Both the position numbers and the translations under genes were made by a program. A DNA stretch of 5,764 nt from Dinghuibacter sp035492835 (GTDB lineage: Bacteria; Bacteroidota; Bacteroidia; Chitinophagales; Chitinophagaceae), in contig NZ_DATJIY010000228.1 in the NCBI RefSeq assembly GCF_035492835.1, positions 1 to 5,764 on the forward strand. The letters run 5' to 3'. Below, in pieces: positions 1 through 5,764 of the stretch. The notes below the pieces were generated by a model. It saw nothing but the letters and a program-made list of their open reading frames with translations. It ran no database searches and had not been told where the DNA came from. Each line of letters opens with the position of its first letter. Positions within the stretch are counted from its first letter, which is position 1.

Positions 1-1902
1 CAACGCAAAGATGTTGAACCGGAAATCCGACACGGTAGTAATCTCCGCAAAGAAATGCCCCCTCATCCCCGGCGGCACATACGGATAGTAATTCCCATCG
101 ATGCGCAGCGTATTGAACGTGAGGTTCTCGTTGCGGACTTCGCAGGCGAGCCCGAAACCGGCGTACAATTTATTCCCAAACAGGTCCTCGTTGCGGTAAG
201 CCAGCTGGGATGTCTGGATGGACGCCTGGAAATTGAACTTGAACCCGTAAACCTTCAGCGGCGTATAGAAATTCGACTGCGCGCGCACGTTCAGGCGCTC
301 ATAGCCGTTGATGAAGGTGTTGCGGATACCGTATATGCCAAACTGGCCGTTTATGTTGAGGGGCTTATAGAAGTAAGGGTTGGGACAATCCAGGTAGTCG
401 AAGGTCACGAACTGGCGGAAGCGGCTCCAGGAAAAGTTTACGAGGCGGCTATAATAGTCGATCTCACCATGGATCACCGCGTCTTCGGACCCCGTGCCGG
501 GGTGCCAGAAACTGCTGATGCCAAACGTGGTGTTCAGCAAGCCTTTGAGCGGGGTCACCCAGTACTTGGTCAGGTTGATGCCCGTATATTCCCGCTGGCG
601 CTGGACCCAGGTTTCTTCCCCCCCGTAGAGGCCGATGGTATACCCCAGGGGGATGTCCTCGGTGCGCCCGAAACCGAAGAAGTAGTGCGACTTGAAAAAG
701 TCCTGCCGATACAAGGCGAATTCCCCGAGCAGGTACCGCCGGTTATTGTATACCGGGTCGGTCTTGTACAACGCAGGCGTCGGATAATCGGTAAAAAACA
801 GGTTGTAGTGTCTCAACAAGACCGCCAGGCTCGGTCCCGTCTCTTCGGAACCGTTGTTGCGGTGCTGGCCGGGCCGGCAATTGTACCCCACCCAGGCATC
901 GACGATGTTGTATTTATAGTCCCGGTACAAGCTGTCGTCCAGGTGGTGTATGTTGATCGAATGGTTCCTGGCCAGCGATATACCGCCGATCACCGGCGTC
1001 ACGCTCCGGTACAGGGGGCGATTCAGGCTGATATAATAAGACCCCTCGTAATTATTGGTATCCAGGGGGCTATTGTTGTTCAAAAAGGTATACCCGACCG
1101 ACCCGTCTATAAACGTCCCCCCCATATTGCTTTTGGTGTATTGCACCTGTGAATACGTGGTGGGCGTCATTGTCTTATCCCAAAGAAAGCCCAGCGTCAG
1201 CGACTGACCGCCGCCGAAAAGGTCGTTGTTGTAGATGTCGAGCTTCGCGTTGGCGGTGCTGAGCTCGCTCATGTCACCCCCATACTCGAAGACGTCTTTG
1301 GTAACGACGTTCACGTCCACGGAATCCGAATTGCTGGAGGCGTTGGTCAGGTAGATGCGCGCGTCCTGGATAAAGGGCAGGTTACGCAGGTAGCGTTCGT
1401 TATCGGCGAACTCGTAGGCGTTGACCGTGTCTCCCTTCCGGAAAAAGGTGGACTGCCGGATGACCCACTGCCGCGAATCGAAGTGCATGTCGTTGGCGGC
1501 CTTGAGCAGCTTGTTGGAGCTTTGGAAGGTCGTATCGTAGATGTTGTTGGGACCGAAGACCTGGACCCGGCGGAAATAAACGCGGCGGATAACCTTGCCA
1601 TTGAACCTCAAAAAGACCTGTTCGCTTTTTTGGATGGCGCTGTCGCTTTCGGTAGGGGGCGCGGCGTTCTCACGGGAAAGCTGGGCCAGGACGGAATCCC
1701 GGTAGCGCTTGTTTTTGAAAGCCTCCATGTTGCGCCGCAACCACGAAGGGCGGTGCTCCGGGACCGTATCCTGTACCCCGGGCACGGTATCCCGTAGCGA
1801 GCCCACAGCGTACACAGACCGCACAGAAGCAGATGCGGACGCCATCCCCCACCAGCAGCAACCAACACAGGCCCAACCCGCTATTTTACCAAAAACTCCC
1901 AA
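1..1902 (-). CDS. BamA/TamA-like (Omp85 superfamily) outer-membrane protein, C-terminus cut by window edge
   Basis: The minus-strand frame is open from position 1 to beyond 1902 with no stop, giving 634 codons if it starts at the TTG at 1902. Visible parts are a leader (about residues 1-25), a linker to about residue 100, one POTRA-like domain at about 101-201 (IRRVYFRRVQVFG, then RYLRNLPFIQDARIYL, then VDVNVVTKDVFEYGG), and a long beta-barrel region of alternating aromatic strands with turns such as NNDLFGGG. Proteins of this superfamily insert or export outer-membrane proteins from the periplasmic side. BamA itself has five POTRAs, so this is a shorter relative and its client is unknown. 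Start choice: the first in-frame ATG is at 1845, but starting there removes the hydrophobic leader. TTG 1902 gives MGVFGKIAGWACVGCCWWGMASASA, a plausible signal peptide with an ASA cleavage site. The last visible residues (FRFNIFAL) are probably close to the natural C-terminus. Family call fairly sure; start and exact role uncertain. Confidence 0.82.
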   Translation of the reverse strand, partial: MGVFGKIAGWACVGCCWWGMASASASVRSVYAVGSLRDTVPGVQDTVPEHRPSWLRRNMEAFKNKRYRDSVLAQLSRENAAPPTESDSAIQKSEQVFLRFNGKVIRRVYFRRVQVFGPNNIYDTTFQSSNKLLKAANDMHFDSRQWVIRQSTFFRKGDTVNAYEFADNERYLRNLPFIQDARIYLTNASSNSDSVDVNVVTKDVFEYGGDMSELSTANAKLDIYNNDLFGGGQSLTLGFLWDKTMTPTTYSQVQYTKSNMGGTFIDGSVGYTFLNNNSPLDTNNYEGSYYISLNRPLYRSVTPVIGGISLARNHSINIHHLDDSLYRDYKYNIVDAWVGYNCRPGQHRNNGSEETGPSLAVLLRHYNLFFTDYPTPALYKTDPVYNNRRYLLGEFALYRQDFFKSHYFFGFGRTEDIPLGYTIGLYGGEETWVQRQREYTGINLTKYWVTPLKGLLNTTFGISSFWHPGTGSEDAVIHGEIDYYSRLVNFSWSRFRQFVTFDYLDCPNPYFYKPLNINGQFGIYGIRNTFINGYERLNVRAQSNFYTPLKVYGFKFNFQASIQTSQLAYRNEDLFGNKLYAGFGLACEVRNENLTFNTLRIDGNYYPYVPPGMRGHFFAEITTVSDFRFNIFAL

Positions 1903-1963
1903 ATCTGTTGATAAGTTACCAATATAAAACGAATCCGGGCGCCCTGTGGTTTGGCGGGGTACG

Positions 1964-3679
1964 TTAAAATTCCGCGGAAGCCTTTTCCAGTTCCGCCCAG
2001 CTCACTTCCCGGTACCGGCCGTAGATCAACCATGCCAGGATGACCGACAGCACCGTAAACAGCCAGATCAGCCACGTCGAGATCGACGGCAGGGTGGAAC
2101 GGATGAGGTAGTGACCGAACCCCACGAGCCCGGGCACCGCGATGATCAGCAGCCCCTGTATAAAGCGACCCGACCCTGCCTGGATGTTCGGCGTGGCGGA
2201 AAAGGGGAATTTCTTCAGACGCATAAACCCCATCAGGAGTCCAAACCAGGTGACGTTGACCAGGCCCAGCACCAGGTCCGGCAACACGCCGATGCCCCAG
2301 ATGTAGAAAGCCAGGATGGACACCATCGCGTAGAACGGGATGAAATACTTTACCAGCATGGCCTTTACCGCACCCACCAGGATTTCCCCGGGGACCTTGA
2401 CCGGGCTCACGTAATAGACCCAGGAAGCCTTGTATTTATCGGAATACACCAGGTTGGAAATGGCCGAGATCATCGCAAAGCTGCTGAAGTAGATCAGCAG
2501 GATGTACATATGCGTTTCGTTCAGGTGGTTCCATTTGTCCGCAATGGAGACCTTGTCCTTGCCGATGAAAACATAATAAAAAAAGTACACCAGCACGTAT
2601 GCGAAGGAAGGATAGACCTTGAGCTTGAAGTCCCGGCTGCGGCCCGACAACAACCAGGCGATGTCGAAGCCGGTGCTTTCCGTGTTACCCCGGGTAACCC
2701 AGTGGGAGACCGAACGGTAAGACGCCCCCCGCCTAACAGACCGGCCCTTCGACGGCGCCGCCCCCGACCCACCGGAACCCAGCCCGCCCAGCTTACGGTC
2801 GAAGCTGGGGGCGAGAAAACGGATCACAACCCATATACAAAGGGGAGGCAAAATCGCCCCCGCGGCGGCCAGCATGTACAACAGCGGTATTTGCCCGGCG
2901 GGGTGCCGGAGCACCTCCCACAAGGCCGCCAGCCAGAGCGGTGGCGCGGGGTAGAACCAGGGATGTCCTATGATGCTGGACTTGGCCAGGACCAGGTTGG
3001 CGGCCAGCCGGGGTCCCAGGTAGTAGGTCGCGAAGACCAGGATCGAAAACAGGATTTGCACCACCCCGATGATGTCCTTGAAACGCTCCACGGTCGTCAC
3101 CCGCAGGATTACCAGGTATACGGCGTTGATGGCGAATATACAAACCAGCGTGGCCAGCGCCACATCCAGGCAGAACAGCAACGCGCCCGGCACGCCCGTC
3201 TGGATCGACACATAGACGAGACCCGGCAGCATCATCGGCACGACGATCCGGCACAGGTGGATGAGGATGTGCAGGAGCCTGGCCATCAGGATCGTCCGGG
3301 CGTTGACCGGTCTGGGCAGGATGATATAATTGTCCTTCACGTCGATCAGCACGTCGGTAAAATCCGAGATCAGGGTGATCGACAGCATCACCATGAACAT
3401 CAGGAAATAAAGCGTGAACGCGGTCAGGTAGTCCTGGCTGAGGAAGAAAAAGTACAGGTAGACGCACCCCAGCACCAGCGACGTGATCACCGTCCCGAGC
3501 GTGGCGTTCCTGATCACCTTTTTCCGCTGGGGTTGGTTGCGCCCGAATACGTTCCGTGGCCGCCGGTCGTCCATGGTGAGCTTTACCTGGAGGATGGCCT
3601 CGAGTTGCCCCGCATCTACGCCCATGCCGCGGTAGAGTCCTTTGAACGCCATGACCAGGCGGAGGATCAGCTTGTTCAT
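1964..3679 (-). CDS. ABC-2-type transporter permease, large two-half membrane protein
   Basis: This 571-residue protein is dominated by about 12 hydrophobic segments (roughly residues 59-80, 84-108, 135-157, 165-192, 205-222, 264-290, 355-373, 391-411, 440-461, 465-486, 506-526 and 533-553). They fall into two groups of six separated by a hydrophilic loop at about 295-350. That loop starts with a Gly/Ser-rich stretch (GGLGSGGSGAA) followed by a basic patch. The cytoplasmic motif LPRPVNARTILMARLLH (121-137) resembles the 'normal operation of prior to helix' element of ABC-2-like exporters, where enzymes of this kind are told apart by a LP.P....I..ARLL pattern. The gene starts 9 nt after the ATPase stop, so the two products very probably form one transporter in the inner membrane. 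The ATG at 3679 has no clear Shine-Dalgarno sequence, which is usual in Bacteroidota. The substrate cannot be read from the sequence, and export rather than import is inferred from the family. Confidence 0.85.
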   Translation of the reverse strand: MNKLILRLVMAFKGLYRGMGVDAGQLEAILQVKLTMDDRRPRNVFGRNQPQRKKVIRNATLGTVITSLVLGCVYLYFFFLSQDYLTAFTLYFLMFMVMLSITLISDFTDVLIDVKDNYIILPRPVNARTILMARLLHILIHLCRIVVPMMLPGLVYVSIQTGVPGALLFCLDVALATLVCIFAINAVYLVILRVTTVERFKDIIGVVQILFSILVFATYYLGPRLAANLVLAKSSIIGHPWFYPAPPLWLAALWEVLRHPAGQIPLLYMLAAAGAILPPLCIWVVIRFLAPSFDRKLGGLGSGGSGAAPSKGRSVRRGASYRSVSHWVTRGNTESTGFDIAWLLSGRSRDFKLKVYPSFAYVLVYFFYYVFIGKDKVSIADKWNHLNETHMYILLIYFSSFAMISAISNLVYSDKYKASWVYYVSPVKVPGEILVGAVKAMLVKYFIPFYAMVSILAFYIWGIGVLPDLVLGLVNVTWFGLLMGFMRLKKFPFSATPNIQAGSGRFIQGLLIIAVPGLVGFGHYLIRSTLPSISTWLIWLFTVLSVILAWLIYGRYREVSWAELEKASAEF

Positions 3680-3688
3680 AACCGGCGT

Positions 3689-4459
3689 TTAGGATTCAAA
3701 AGCGTTTACGAACTTGTCGGCCTCGCCCTCCAGGTTGGTTTCCCCCGTCAGCTGGGCGAAGATCTTTTCCAGGCTGTCGCCGCTGTTTTTGCGGAGCTCT
3801 TCGAAAGCGCCGTCGGCGATGATCCGTCCCCGGTTGATGAGCATGATCCGGTCCGAGACCTTTTCCACCACGTCCATCATGTGCGAGCAGTAAAAAAGCG
3901 TTTTCCCTTCCCGTGCCAGCCGGCTCATGATCTCCTTCATGACGATCACCGCGTTGGCGTCCAGCCCCGACAGGGGCTCGTCCAGGACGATCAGCGATGG
4001 GTTGTGGAGCAGACCGGAGGTGATCAGCACCTTTTGTTTCATCCCCTTGGAAAACGTATCCATGCGCTGATCCAGCACGTCCTTCAGCCCGAAGGCGGCC
4101 AGCATTTGTTCGGCCCGCTCCCGCACCGTATCCGCCGAGAGGTCGTACAACCGCCCGATGAACTGCAGATACTCCATGGGCGTAAGGACGTCGTAGATCT
4201 CGGCGTTCTCCGGTATGTAACCGATCATCCGCTTTATCTCCAGGGGGTGCTCGCGGAGGTCCAGCCCGTTTATCGTCACGGACCCCTCGAAATCCGGGAT
4301 CAACCCGGTCAGGATCTTTACGGTCGTGGACTTACCGGCGCCGTTGGGCCCGATATAGCCGATGATCTGGCCGGGGAATACGTCCAGTGATATGTCGTTC
4401 AGTACGGCCTTGTCGCCGTAGCTCTTGAAGAGATGTTGAATGCTTACCGTTGGCGTCAT
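3689..4459 (-). CDS. ABC transporter ATP-binding protein (ABC-2 / NatA-like exporter type)
   Basis: This 256-residue nucleotide-binding domain powers the adjacent permease by ATP hydrolysis at the cytoplasmic face of the inner membrane. All core motifs are present in order: Walker A GPNGAGKST (37-45), a Q-loop region IGYIPENAEIY (79-89), signature FSKGMKQKV (136-144), Walker B LIVLDEP (156-162), D-loop SGLD (164-167) and the switch histidine in CSH (193). The usual Q-loop glutamine is replaced by Glu84 in a GYIPEN context, a form familiar from NatA- and GldA-like ATPases. Length and architecture are complete, with a short C-terminal tail after residue 220. The gene is first in the minus-strand cluster and is followed after 9 nt by the permease gene. 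The transported substrate is unknown: the close pairing with an ABC-2-like permease supports an exporter but not a cargo. The ATG at 4459 sits in a short divergent promoter gap. Confidence 0.95.
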   Translation of the reverse strand: MTPTVSIQHLFKSYGDKAVLNDISLDVFPGQIIGYIGPNGAGKSTTVKILTGLIPDFEGSVTINGLDLREHPLEIKRMIGYIPENAEIYDVLTPMEYLQFIGRLYDLSADTVRERAEQMLAAFGLKDVLDQRMDTFSKGMKQKVLITSGLLHNPSLIVLDEPLSGLDANAVIVMKEIMSRLAREGKTLFYCSHMMDVVEKVSDRIMLINRGRIIADGAFEELRKNSGDSLEKIFAQLTGETNLEGEADKFVNAFES

Positions 4460-4534
4460 GGGTGTTAGCGAGGATTATGCGATAAATATAAGCGAAATAT
4501 GTATCTTAAAACGGCCATGTATCAACCCGTAACG
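4460..4534. promoter_or_regulatory. Compact divergent promoter region between ATPase and lactonase-like genes
   Basis: The two divergent genes are separated by 39 bp if the plus-strand gene starts at 4499, or 75 bp if it starts at the third in-frame ATG at 4535. The stretch 4481-4510 is markedly AT-rich against GC-rich surroundings. On the minus strand, TATATTTA (4490-4483) matches the Bacteroidota -7 element TAnnTTTG at all but the last base and lies 24 nt upstream of the ATPase ATG. On the plus strand, TATCTTAA (4502-4509) is a poorer match with two mismatches. No convincing -33 element or operator repeat was found. The promoters are therefore inferred from position, composition and partial motifs. 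Confidence 0.4.
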
Positions 4535-5413
4535 ATGGAACTGACGACCCGGGGCCGGCCCCTCCGCATCCACCTGATTTCCACGGGGGTCGTCTCGGTA
4601 AAACGACGCTACCGCGAAGCCAGGGGACGGGGTCTGCGCGCTTTTTTGGACTTTGTTTTCGACAACCGGTTTACCGGGTGGCTGCCCATATGGGTGATGG
4701 CCATCGAGCACCCCGACGGCGTCTTCCTGATCGATACCGGCGAAGTGGCCTCCGTCATGGACCCCCGGTATTTCCAGTCTTCCGGCTGGATCGTCCGCTG
4801 GTTCGACCGTTCCCAGTTCAAATTCGACGTCCGACGCGAAGACGAAATCGACGCCCAGCTAGGCGCCCTCGGCATCCCCACGAGCCAGGTCAAAACCGTC
4901 GTCCTTACGCACCTCCACTTCGACCATACCGACGGGCTGAAGCATTTCCCCGCGACCCGGGTCATCCTGAACGACCTGGAATGGAAAAAGCCCCACGGCA
5001 CGCTCAAGCACCTGTGGCCACCCGACTTCCATCCCGTCCCGGTGCCCCTCGATTGTCCCTACGAAATGTTTGAGCGGACCTACGCGCTGACCGGGGAAGA
5101 AGACCTCCTGCTGGTCCATACGCCCGGCCACACGTGGGGTCACGCTTCCGTCCTGGTCAAAACCGACGCCGGCCCCGTCCTCTTCGCCGGCGACATCTGT
5201 TATAGCCAGGATCAACTGATCCGCGAAAAATATACCGGCGCCAACGCCAGTTACCGCCAGGCGCACGACACCTACGAACGTATCAAGGCCTTTGCCCGGC
5301 ACGAAAACCTGATCGTGCTCCCCTCCCACGACCCGGAGGCGGCCGAACGGCTGAAAAGCTGGACCCCGCTCTACAACCTGCCACCCGAAGACCTCGCCGG
5401 ACGGGAGGATTGA
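4499..5413 (+). CDS. Metallo-beta-lactamase-fold hydrolase, N-acyl-homoserine-lactonase-like family
   Basis: This 304-residue protein has a complete set of dinuclear-zinc ligands: HLHFDH (H138, H140, D142, H143), PGH (H211), GD (D232) and SHD (H277). Three residues after D232 is Y235 (GDICY), the same spacing as D191-Y194 of the AHL lactonase AiiA, whose tyrosine acts on the lactone. Known family members open the lactone ring of acyl-homoserine lactone signals. Bacteroidota examples exist (AidC of Chryseobacterium), but the substrate here is not proven and another lactone or ester is possible. There is no signal peptide, so it is probably cytoplasmic. The N-terminus is ambiguous: ATGs lie at 4499, 4517 and 4535. 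The fold begins near residue 21 (PLRIHLISTG), so the 4535 start would also give a complete enzyme and leave more room for a promoter. The gene is divergent from the ABC genes and runs tail-to-tail into the GH3 remnant, overlapping its frame by 43 nt. Confidence 0.9.
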   Translation: MYLKTAMYQPVTMELTTRGRPLRIHLISTGVVSVKRRYREARGRGLRAFLDFVFDNRFTGWLPIWVMAIEHPDGVFLIDTGEVASVMDPRYFQSSGWIVRWFDRSQFKFDVRREDEIDAQLGALGIPTSQVKTVVLTHLHFDHTDGLKHFPATRVILNDLEWKKPHGTLKHLWPPDFHPVPVPLDCPYEMFERTYALTGEEDLLLVHTPGHTWGHASVLVKTDAGPVLFAGDICYSQDQLIREKYTGANASYRQAHDTYERIKAFARHENLIVLPSHDPEAAERLKSWTPLYNLPPEDLAGRED

Positions 5414-5607
5414 TAGGTAAAATCGACCGCTTCCCCGCCGACCCCTATCGTAAACGTCCCCGGCCTGAGCACGACGTCGATAGTGACCTGGGTCATTTGC
5501 CCGATTTTTTCCTCGAGCGTCATCCGGGAAAGAAGGGTGTCTACGCTGGATTGCGCGCGCGTGGCGGCTACGCTTAAGAGGAGGGTGAGTACAAGCATCG
5601 TTCGCAT
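5371..5607 (-). pseudogene. 5' remnant of a glycoside hydrolase family 3 beta-glucosidase gene
   Basis: The 78-codon frame begins MRTMLVLTLLLSVAATRAQ, a clear signal peptide with likely cleavage before the Gln. It continues SSVDTLLSRMTLEEKIGQMTQ and then VTIDVV (about residues 41-46). LLSRMTLEEKIGQMTQ is the conserved N-terminal stretch of secreted GH3 beta-glucosidases (BglX-like), which are normally about 750-800 residues and cut beta-linked glucosides in the periplasm or outside the cell. After about residue 46-52 the sequence stops resembling GH3: the usual continuation toward the HVGS region is missing, and no catalytic Asp or Glu domain follows. The frame then ends inside the antisense strand of the lactonase-like gene. 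So less than a tenth of the gene remains, with the break somewhere around 5414-5470. The start is secure: ATG at 5607, 9 nt after the stop of the upstream gene. If still expressed it would yield a small secreted peptide. Identification rests on recognised motifs, not on a database search. Confidence 0.75.
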
Positions 5608-5616
5608 GGGCCGAAA

Positions 5617-5764
5617 TTAGCGACGCCTGCGACCGCCGAGCGCCATAAAGAAAATACTGCTCCCCGCAATACCCAGCAACAAGCCAATCACCACCCAGTA
5701 AACCGGTCCATGGCCGGATGGCGCATCCTCGTTACCGCTCCAGCCGCCCTGCCCCTCTGCCGAG
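5617..5764 (-). CDS. C-terminal end of an unidentified protein with one membrane helix and Arg-rich tail (partial)
   Basis: The last 48 codons of a minus-strand gene enter from the right edge and stop with TAA at 5619-5617. The visible part is a Gly/polar stretch (GQGGWSGNEDAPSGHGP), one hydrophobic helix of about 20-23 residues (VYWVVIGLLLGIAGSSIFFMA), and the tail LGGRRRR. This would leave most of the protein outside the cytoplasm with a short positively charged C-terminus inside. The GH3 remnant starts 9 nt downstream, so the two genes were probably co-transcribed. The tripartite Gly-rich/helix/Arg layout is reminiscent of C-terminal sorting tails, but no family can be named from this fragment. 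The reading frame is convincing because of its helix, its stop and its tight spacing to the next start. Confidence 0.6.
   Translation of the reverse strand, partial: SAEGQGGWSGNEDAPSGHGPVYWVVIGLLLGIAGSSIFFMALGGRRRR

Noticed and set aside
55..1152. A 365-codon plus-strand open frame opposite the outer-membrane protein gene
   Set aside because: The minus strand here encodes coherent beta-barrel sequence continuous with the POTRA region. The plus-strand product has no domain and looks like a codon-bias shadow.
1937..1979. Short palindromes GGGCGCCC (1937-1944) and TTCCGCGGAA (1970-1979) near the permease 3' end, considered as a terminator
   Set aside because: Neither has a loop or a long enough stem, and no T-run follows directly, so an intrinsic terminator is not supported.
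2684..2698. Inverted repeat GTTACCC-C-GGGTAAC
   Set aside because: It is inside the permease coding sequence (residues VTRGN), far from any start. Arms of 7 bp in GC-rich DNA are compatible with chance.
1946..4390. An 814-codon plus-strand open frame opposite the ABC genes
   Set aside because: It lies antisense to two clearly recognisable transporter genes. Its product is rich in His, Gln, Asp and Arg with no recognisable domain, as expected from the opposite strand of a GC-rich gene.
4609..5329. Minus-strand frames (132 and 156 codons) and a plus-strand 131-codon frame inside the lactonase-like gene
   Set aside because: All overlap a protein with a full set of metal-binding motifs, and their own products are low-complexity or Arg/Pro-rich with no motif.
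5371..5607. Interpretation as an intact novel small secreted protein gene
   Set aside because: The N-terminal half matches the conserved start of a much larger enzyme family, and the rest overlaps the antisense of a neighbour. A truncated GH3 gene explains this better, though expression is not excluded.

Overview
The window looks like chromosomal DNA from a GC-rich member of the Bacteroidota, probably near the Chitinophagaceae. This is an inference from three things: a Bacteroidota-style short Omp85 protein (one visible POTRA plus barrel), start codons without clear Shine-Dalgarno sequences, and signal peptides ending in Ala-Gln. No rRNA or marker gene is present, so the placement is tentative.

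Layout. Positions 1-4459 hold three genes on the minus strand, read right to left. First is an ABC transporter ATPase (4459-3689), then after 9 nt its membrane permease (3679-1964), and then after about 60 nt a BamA/TamA-like (Omp85) outer-membrane protein (from about 1902 to beyond the left edge). The ATPase and permease form one ABC-2-type transporter and are almost certainly co-transcribed. The Omp85 gene may be read through from them or have its own promoter in the short gap. A gap of only 39-75 bp, depending on the start used, separates the ATPase from a divergent plus-strand gene (4499-5413). That gene encodes a metallo-beta-lactamase-fold hydrolase of the N-acyl-homoserine-lactonase-like family, with all seven expected metal ligands and the catalytic-type tyrosine.

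The right end (5371-5764) is the oddest part. A minus-strand reading frame starts with a signal peptide and the conserved N-terminus of a glycoside hydrolase family 3 beta-glucosidase. It then loses all family character after about 45 residues and stops at residue 78, inside the 3' end of the lactonase-like gene. It looks like the 5' stump of a gene whose remaining 2 kb or more was lost. Nine nt upstream of it is the C-terminal end of another minus-strand gene, with a single membrane helix followed by four arginines; this gene runs off the right edge.

No tRNA, rRNA, CRISPR array, insertion sequence or long repeat was seen. No convincing new multi-gene system is visible. The leads most worth following are the GH3 stump and its junction, the lactonase-like hydrolase, the non-ATG start and unusual leader of the Omp85 protein, and the helix-plus-arginine tail at the right edge.
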